DNA from: a bacterium
Lineage (GTDB): Bacteria > Bacillota_I > Bacilli_A > Acholeplasmatales > JAEDCM01
Assembly (NCBI GenBank): GCA_024695185.1
Contig: JAILIR010000070.1
Coordinates: 1 to 5,118 of the forward strand
Length of the DNA: 5,118 nt
Direction of reading: 5' to 3'
Shown here one piece after another: positions 1-5,118 of the stretch (positions are counted from its first letter, which is position 1; each line of letters opens with the position of its first letter). A program made the translations under genes and the position numbers. Below the pieces are notes generated by a model. That model was not told the origin of the DNA, did not search any database, and saw only the letters and a program-made list of their open reading frames with translations.

Positions 1-79
1 ATCAATTAAATCATTATTATCTAAATATAATCTATAATCCTTTAATAGATTATATTTAGATAATAATGATTTAATTGAT
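1..79. repeat. Perfect 35-bp inverted repeat at the left edge
   Basis: Bases 1-35 are the exact reverse complement of bases 45-79, with no mismatch. The arms are separated by a 9-base loop at 36-44 (AATCCTTTA). The arms are almost entirely A and T. There is no GC-rich stem and no T tract after it, so it does not resemble an intrinsic terminator. The right arm reads in frame with the AddB-like gene and gives protein-like sequence, while the left arm introduces a TAA stop in that frame at 35-37. Because the repeat reaches base 1, it could be longer than the window shows. I infer that it is a fold-back (snap-back) artefact at a contig end, formed inside addB. A genuine chromosomal hairpin cannot be excluded from sequence alone. 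Confidence 0.9.
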
Positions 80-121
80 TATATTTATTCTTATGATTTA
101 TTAAAGGAATCAAAGAAGAAT

Positions 122-2299
122 ATGGACTGCTACATATTATCAGATCTATCATTAGCAAAAATAGAAATAGATGGTATCAAAAACATCTTCAGAAATGTTT
201 TCGATATTACTCCTATATCTAATAAAGAATCTAAAGTTAAAGCTGTTTATGATTGTTATGGTGTAAATAATGAATTATTTAATGTTTTAAAGGTAATAGA
301 AGACAATAGCTATAGTTTATCTGATTGTGAAATAGTATATACTAATGATATTTATGAAAATTCAGTTAGAGGCTTATTTGATTCTAAAGGTATTAGTTAT
401 AGTATCAGTAGTATTCATGCCAAATCAACTAACTTAGTATCATTTATGCTTGATGTTATAGCTTATGTAGAAAGTGATTATAAGTATGAATTACTAGAAA
501 AAGTATTAAAGAATCAAGGATTAGAAAAGAAATTAATCAATGAATTTAAATCAACTTTATATTTTCCAAAGGTAATAGTTGGCTTTGGATATGATAGAAC
601 AAAACTATTATTAGATGATATTAAAGATGAAGCAAAAAAGCGCAATATTTGCGCCTTTATCAGTGATTTACTAGAAGCGTTTGATAAAGATGGTAATGTT
701 TGTTTTGATAAATTCTTAAGTTTCACAAAAAAATACATTAAGAGTAAAAATGAAAAGCTTGCTTTAATGGATAAGATAGCTAACATTAGTTATATTCTTA
801 ATTATGTAGATGACAACAAATTAGAAATAATAAAGAAGGAATTATCATCATTAAGATATAGCGAAGCTGATGAAGATGGTGGAATACTTGTTTCTGGTAT
901 TAATAGATCATTTAGTATTAGAAAGCATTTATTTATTATCGGTCTAAGCCAAACCTATTTAAATAAATATGATAATGAAAATCCATTTATTACTGATGTA
1001 GAAGAATATGATAAAGAATTTAAAGGTTTAGATAATATTCATATCATTAAATACTTAAAAGAGGATATTAAAAAGGATTTAGATTATTATATTGATAATA
1101 GCTGTTGTGATATTTATTTATCATATTCATCATTTAATAAAATAGATATGAGATCTTCAGCTAAATCTGTTTATTTAATTAATAAAACAAGTGGTATTGA
1201 TCCTATTAAGATTAATCTATATGATAAGTATATTAATGATTTAAGAATGGTAAGTTCTCATACAGGTAAAAAACAAGAAGATGATACAGAAGATTTTGAT
1301 AATGGAGTTGTTAAACCTGAGCTTGAGCATTTAGATGAGGTTGAAGCGGCTAATGAAGCTGAAGCTCCAGAACCTAAACCTGATGTATTTACATTATCTC
1401 CTTCAGCTATGAAGAATCTAATTGAGTGTCCTTTAAAATACTATTATGGAGAAATTGCTGATATAAGTGATGTTACTTATCAAAAACTTGAACCAGTAGC
1501 TTGGCTAGAGCCTAATGCAAAAGGTACATTCTTCCATGAGGTATTACAAAACTATGCCAATAGAGCTCTAAAAAAAGAAAACTTTATTGACCATTTAGAT
1601 ATGGATATATTTGAAGAAGAATTTGCTAAAGCTTTAGAAAACGCTGAAAAGCAAAATGCAGATAGAAATCTAGAAGCTAAAAATGATGAAGTTGAAGAAA
1701 TCAGACAAGTAGCGATGGAATACATAAAAAGGGCTATAAATGACAATTTCTTAAATACTCCATATCGTGTATTAGAAACTGAATATCGTCTATTAGATAA
1801 AGACAAAGGTATTTATTCTAGATATGAAAAGAATAATAGAATTGTCTTTAGTGGATTTGTTGATAGAGTAGATGGATATGTTATGGGTAATACTCTTCAT
1901 CTAAGAATTGTTGATTATAAGAGCGGTAAATATACACCTAAAAACAAGCAAAAGTATATTCAACATATTTTATATCCATATGCTTTAACTCAATTATATA
2001 AGAATAAATATGATGCAGTAATTGTGGATAAATTTATATATGATTATCCATTTGAAAATCAAAAAAATGAATATGAACCATTTGAATTAATTGATCAAGC
2101 AATATTTGATCGTATTGATAAATTAATTACTCCATATGTCTTAGATAAAAAAGGAATATTTGATAATTTCTATAAAGAAACAAACATTATAGAAAATGAT
2201 CTTTCAAAGAACAATGGTACATTCTGTGAGTATTGTTCGTTTAAGGATGTATGTATTAAGAGAGTGAAGGAGGGATACAATGTTAAAAAGCAGTGGTAA
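122..2299 (+). CDS. addB: AddB-like helicase-nuclease subunit, 5'-truncated
   Basis: Probable AddB subunit of the AddAB double-strand-break resection enzyme. The 725 residues from the first ATG hold a helicase-like region (about 1-380), including a segment at 68-95 like the 'DIxIV...Y...IPY' part of UvrD-type helicases and a core at about 260-370. An acidic linker follows (about 382-420). The RecB-family nuclease domain runs from about 425 to 725, with motifs GTFFHE (H472), GFVDRVD (578-584), DYKSGK (D598, K600) and QHILY (Q614, Y618). Cys436, Cys702, Cys705 and Cys711 (CP, then CX2CX5C) match the 4Fe-4S ligands known in Bacillus AddB. Family members are about 1100-1200 residues, so some 300 or more N-terminal residues, including the nucleotide-binding region, are missing. 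The frame stays open back to base 38 without ATG, GTG or TTG, and ATG 122 has only a weak, distant AAGGAA. This start is therefore probably internal. The gene overlaps addA by 20 bases. RexB is the closest alternative name. Confidence 0.82.
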   Translation: MDCYILSDLSLAKIEIDGIKNIFRNVFDITPISNKESKVKAVYDCYGVNNELFNVLKVIEDNSYSLSDCEIVYTNDIYENSVRGLFDSKGISYSISSIHAKSTNLVSFMLDVIAYVESDYKYELLEKVLKNQGLEKKLINEFKSTLYFPKVIVGFGYDRTKLLLDDIKDEAKKRNICAFISDLLEAFDKDGNVCFDKFLSFTKKYIKSKNEKLALMDKIANISYILNYVDDNKLEIIKKELSSLRYSEADEDGGILVSGINRSFSIRKHLFIIGLSQTYLNKYDNENPFITDVEEYDKEFKGLDNIHIIKYLKEDIKKDLDYYIDNSCCDIYLSYSSFNKIDMRSSAKSVYLINKTSGIDPIKINLYDKYINDLRMVSSHTGKKQEDDTEDFDNGVVKPELEHLDEVEAANEAEAPEPKPDVFTLSPSAMKNLIECPLKYYYGEIADISDVTYQKLEPVAWLEPNAKGTFFHEVLQNYANRALKKENFIDHLDMDIFEEEFAKALENAEKQNADRNLEAKNDEVEEIRQVAMEYIKRAINDNFLNTPYRVLETEYRLLDKDKGIYSRYEKNNRIVFSGFVDRVDGYVMGNTLHLRIVDYKSGKYTPKNKQKYIQHILYPYALTQLYKNKYDAVIVDKFIYDYPFENQKNEYEPFELIDQAIFDRIDKLITPYVLDKKGIFDNFYKETNIIENDLSKNNGTFCEYCSFKDVCIKRVKEGYNVKKQW
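2267..2273 (+). promoter_or_regulatory. Strong Shine-Dalgarno site for addA
   Basis: AAGGAGG lies six bases upstream of ATG 2280, an ideal match and spacing for a bacterial ribosome binding site. It lies inside the last codons of the addB-like gene. It fixes the addA start, since the next in-frame ATG is codon 103, well past the Walker A motif. The position suggests translational coupling, with ribosomes finishing addB close to where addA begins. Confidence 0.88.
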
Positions 2300-5118
2300 T
2301 TTCGATCAAGAATTAATAATTAGAAAAGAATTATTAACAGATGAAAGCAATATATTTGTTAAAGCTGGGGCAGGCGCAGGAAAATCCACATCATTAGTAG
2401 CTAGAATAATTGGCTTTTTAGCAACAAAGGATTCCCCAAAGGATTTTGTAGCCATTACCTTTACTAATAAGGCAGCTGAAGAATTAAGACAAAAAATAAT
2501 TAATACTTTAAATAAAAGAATTAAAAAAGAAACAAACCAAGAAGCTAAAGAAAAGTTAATCAAAGCATTAAATGAAATTGATTTAATGCATATATCAACT
2601 ATTCATAAGTTTTGTGGTGACATTTTAAGAGAAAATTCTATTTATGCTAATCTTTCACCTGACTTTAAAATATTAGAAGATAGTGATGATAAAGCAAGAC
2701 AAGTAGACTTTTTAAACCTTAAACTTCGTGGGTTAAGAAGGACAGATTTTAATAGGCTTAATATCTTATATGAGACAAAAAACGATATTAAGAAAAAGAT
2801 TGAAAGTGCCTTCTTTAAGCTATTATCTTTTGTTGATGTTATTAATCTTGAGGATATATATAACATATCAATGAAGGATAGCACAATTGACTTTGATAGT
2901 ATAAAAGAAGTATTTAGAGAGTATTGTGACTATGTAAAAGAACTATGTGACAATTATAATGTCGGAAGTATGTTTAACAAATTATATAAATTTCTTGATG
3001 CATATGATGGTGATATTTCCATTTATAAGGATGCTGAAATTAAAAAGAAGTTTAAAGATATATATGGATTGTTAGGAAAAGAAGATGATAAATTATTTCC
3101 TCTTAACAAACCTGCTTTTAAGAAATTACCGTTGGTAAAAGCTGGTGTTCCTGAAGATATTATAAATGATACAATAGAAGAAATATCTGAGATTCTTTCT
3201 AAATATAAAGAAAAAAATGATGCCATTGTTATGAAGCAAACAGCTTTAATATATGAAAAAGCACACGAGTTTTACACTGAATATTTAGATTATATCAGTA
3301 AAGATAAAGAAAATATTTCTAATAATCAATCTATATACTTAACTAAGAAATTATTGGAAGATAATCAAACTATTCGTGAGAAGATGAAGAAGCAATATAA
3401 GCATATTTATATTGATGAGTATCAAGATACTGATCATACACAAAGAGATATTGCTTACATGCTTACTAGAAATAGTGATGGAAGCTTTATAGATAATGCT
3501 TTATATGTTGTTGGTGACCCTAAACAATCTATCTATAGGTTTAGAGGCGCAGAACCAGAAGTTTATACATCTACAGAAAAAGATTATGTAGATGCTGATA
3601 ATAATATTTATGATTTAAATATTAATTTTAGATCAAATAGTGTTATGCTTGATTATATTAATAATACTTTCTCAGGTGTAGATTTGCTTGGAGATGGTAG
3701 TACATATAAACCAATGTTATGTGCAAAAAAGAATGTAATAGAAGATAGCGCACTACAAAATGATGAAAACTTACTAGGCGCTTATAAATTTGAAGGTGTT
3801 GAACCATATCAAATTGCTGAATTAATTAAGAAGATAAAAAAAGATTATAAAATTAGAAATCTATATGAAAACGATGATACAAAAGAAATCGAAGTAAAAT
3901 ATGAAGATATTAAATATAAAGATTTTATGATTTTAATGCAAAACCATAAAGATATGGGTAGATATGTTAGTGAATTTACTAGAAGAAATATACCATCAAA
4001 AGTATCAGGTGAATCTAACTTTAGAATAGTTGAAGAACTTAGAGCTTTTGTTAATTTATTTGAATCTATTACAACAAGAAATGAGAAGAATTTTGAAATG
4101 GCTTCATCAGTTATTAGAACTGTGTTCCCTAGTAAATTTGTTGATCTAAAATACGATGAAGAAAAAGATGTAATTAATGAATTATGGAATGAATTAAAAG
4201 ATAAAACTAAGAATATGTCTGCATATGGTAAAGCTATGTACTTAGCTAATCATCTTGAATGGATAGTTGAAGATAATAGCGAAAATAAGGGATTTATTAT
4301 GAATAGTGTATCTTCAAAAATAAATCAAATGATTGAAGAAATTTTTGCGAATGGTTATGCTAATGGGAATGATATAGCAAAGAAATTTAGAGATTATCTT
4401 GATGCTGTTATTGAGTATGAATCACTAAATGATGATGAAGCTGATTGTGTTCATATCATTAATACTCATAAAGCAAAAGGACTAGAAGCTAAGATTGTTA
4501 TATGGGTTGCAATTGATACTACATTTGATTTTTCAACTACATTTATGGATGGCAAATTATATGTTAGAGATTCTTCAATGAATCTTGTTGATGATACCTG
4601 TGAACAAAAGTTAATTAATGCTGATAGAAATGAAAAGATAAGATTAGAATATGTTGCAGCAACACGTGGTGGAGAAGCATTTATTCTAACTCATAAAGAA
4701 GAAGCATCTGGCTTATTCTACAGAAAAGATGGCTTATCTTATATTGATAAAATTGATAAAGAAATCAAGCTTGAATTATTAGAAGAACAAGTATCAAATG
4801 AAGAAGGAGCTTCTAATAATAGTAGTAATGCTACTCCTTATAGTAGTGTTGATAAGATTTATAATAATACTCCAAGTTTATCAATTACATCTCCATCTGG
4901 AACTGAAAAAGCTTCTCCTACGAGAACAAGAGAAGCTAATAATAAAATTCCAAAGACTAATGATGATAGACCAAGCAATAATGTTATTGGTACTATTATG
5001 CATAAGGCCTTTGAATTGCTTGTAAAAGATGATAAGCATGATGTAGATAGACAAGTTAATAAAGCTATTACATCTAATAAAGATTTTGTTTCTGATGTAG
5101 ATAAGTTAAAAGATTTCA
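2280..5118 (+). CDS. addA: AddA-like UvrD/RecB-family helicase-nuclease, 3'-truncated
   Basis: Probable AddA, the ATP-driven 3'-5' helicase and nuclease subunit of AddAB. The frame is open for 946 codons to the window end with no stop. SF1A motifs appear in order: a Q-motif-like FDQ (8-10); Walker A AGAGAGKST (29-37, K35); motif Ia ITFTNKAAEEL (59-69); STIHKFC (106-112); motif II IDEYQD (D379, E380); motif III GDPKQSIYRFRGA (412-424); motif IV NFRSN (449-453); a DFMILM strand (548-553); motif V NTHKAKGLE (728-736); and motif VI YVAATRGG (791-798, with the likely arginine finger R796). A Ser/Asn/Thr-rich linker (about 838-901) leads to GTIMHKAFE (904-912), the first motif of a RecB-family nuclease domain, with H908. 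The rest of that domain, with its Asp and Lys residues, lies beyond the window. Known AddA proteins have about 1200 residues, so roughly 200-300 are missing. The nuclease start and the AddB-like partner argue against plain UvrD or PcrA, which lack a nuclease domain. Confidence 0.85.
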   Translation, partial: MLKSSGNFDQELIIRKELLTDESNIFVKAGAGAGKSTSLVARIIGFLATKDSPKDFVAITFTNKAAEELRQKIINTLNKRIKKETNQEAKEKLIKALNEIDLMHISTIHKFCGDILRENSIYANLSPDFKILEDSDDKARQVDFLNLKLRGLRRTDFNRLNILYETKNDIKKKIESAFFKLLSFVDVINLEDIYNISMKDSTIDFDSIKEVFREYCDYVKELCDNYNVGSMFNKLYKFLDAYDGDISIYKDAEIKKKFKDIYGLLGKEDDKLFPLNKPAFKKLPLVKAGVPEDIINDTIEEISEILSKYKEKNDAIVMKQTALIYEKAHEFYTEYLDYISKDKENISNNQSIYLTKKLLEDNQTIREKMKKQYKHIYIDEYQDTDHTQRDIAYMLTRNSDGSFIDNALYVVGDPKQSIYRFRGAEPEVYTSTEKDYVDADNNIYDLNINFRSNSVMLDYINNTFSGVDLLGDGSTYKPMLCAKKNVIEDSALQNDENLLGAYKFEGVEPYQIAELIKKIKKDYKIRNLYENDDTKEIEVKYEDIKYKDFMILMQNHKDMGRYVSEFTRRNIPSKVSGESNFRIVEELRAFVNLFESITTRNEKNFEMASSVIRTVFPSKFVDLKYDEEKDVINELWNELKDKTKNMSAYGKAMYLANHLEWIVEDNSENKGFIMNSVSSKINQMIEEIFANGYANGNDIAKKFRDYLDAVIEYESLNDDEADCVHIINTHKAKGLEAKIVIWVAIDTTFDFSTTFMDGKLYVRDSSMNLVDDTCEQKLINADRNEKIRLEYVAATRGGEAFILTHKEEASGLFYRKDGLSYIDKIDKEIKLELLEEQVSNEEGASNNSSNATPYSSVDKIYNNTPSLSITSPSGTEKASPTRTREANNKIPKTNDDRPSNNVIGTIMHKAFELLVKDDKHDVDRQVNKAITSNKDFVSDVDKLKDF

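Noticed and set aside
1..79. Palindrome as an intrinsic terminator or operator
   Set aside because: The stem is nearly all A and T and has no following T tract. It is far longer and more perfect than typical operators, and its right arm is coding.
514..786. Minus-strand open frame of 90 codons
   Set aside because: It lies wholly inside the AddB-like gene, antisense to it. Its Leu/Ser/Phe-rich product is what the reverse of AT-rich coding DNA gives, and it has no recognisable domain.
1552..1806. Minus-strand open frame of 84 codons
   Set aside because: Antisense shadow of the conserved nuclease domain of the AddB-like gene, with a low-complexity Ser/Phe/Ala product.
1345..1926. AGCGG pentamers at 1345-1349 and 1922-1926, the Chi sequence of Bacillus subtilis
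   Set aside because: Two five-base matches in a window of this size are not informative, and the Chi sequence of this organism is unknown.
2306..3226. Three minus-strand open frames (2306-2563, 2642-2884, 3023-3226)
   Set aside because: All are antisense to the AddA-like helicase, whose + strand frame carries conserved motifs. The apparent hydrophobicity comes from reversed Lys, Glu and Asp codons.
4798..5025. + strand 75-codon open frame with a hydrophobic, membrane-like N-terminus
   Set aside because: It is an out-of-frame reading of the Ser/Asn/Thr linker and nuclease motif of the AddA-like gene. The run of Leu, Ile and Val comes from shifted AAT and AGT codons. Purines upstream of its ATG are part of addA codons.
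2280..5118. A new defence or mobile helicase-nuclease system
   Set aside because: The order AddB-like then AddA-like, the Fe-S nuclease signature and the fused C-terminal nuclease motif are explained by the housekeeping AddAB repair enzyme. No accessory gene, integrase or repeat supports a mobile origin.

Overview
The window is strongly AT-rich and contains two large genes, both on the + strand and both cut by the window edges. Together they look like an AddAB (RexAB-type) helicase-nuclease locus, the RecBCD counterpart that processes double-strand DNA ends in low-GC Gram-positive bacteria. The gene order addB-addA, the very AT-rich codon choice (arginine mostly AGA, leucine mostly TTA) and a strong AAGGAGG ribosome binding site suggest a low-GC Firmicute or a Bacilli/Mollicutes-related gut-type lineage. 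I cannot name the genus. All tryptophans in both frames are TGG and no in-frame TGA occurs, so a standard bacterial code fits and a Mycoplasma-type code is not indicated.

Layout. Bases 1-79 hold a perfect inverted repeat with 35-bp arms and a 9-base loop, running right up to base 1. Its right arm is in frame with the gene that follows. Bases 122-2299 (open in frame back to base 38) encode the C-terminal part of an AddB-like protein: a helicase-like region, an acidic linker, and a RecB-family nuclease domain with a four-cysteine iron-sulfur signature. Bases 2280-5118 encode an AddA-like UvrD/RecB helicase with all the main SF1 motifs. It runs off the right end just as its own C-terminal nuclease domain begins. 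The two genes overlap by 20 bases, and the ribosome binding site of the second lies inside the first, so they are almost certainly co-transcribed and translationally coupled.

How they work together. In known AddAB enzymes AddA is the motor and carries one nuclease domain. AddB carries the second nuclease domain, held by an Fe-S cluster, plus a helicase-like scaffold involved in Chi recognition. The complex resects broken ends and prepares 3' single strands for RecA. This assignment rests on motif reading and gene order.

There is no intergenic space longer than about 120 bases. I see no RNA gene, CRISPR array, insertion sequence or terminator. I found no convincing undescribed system. The most unusual object is the terminal perfect palindrome, which I suspect is a fold-back or assembly artefact that hides the missing 5' part of addB.
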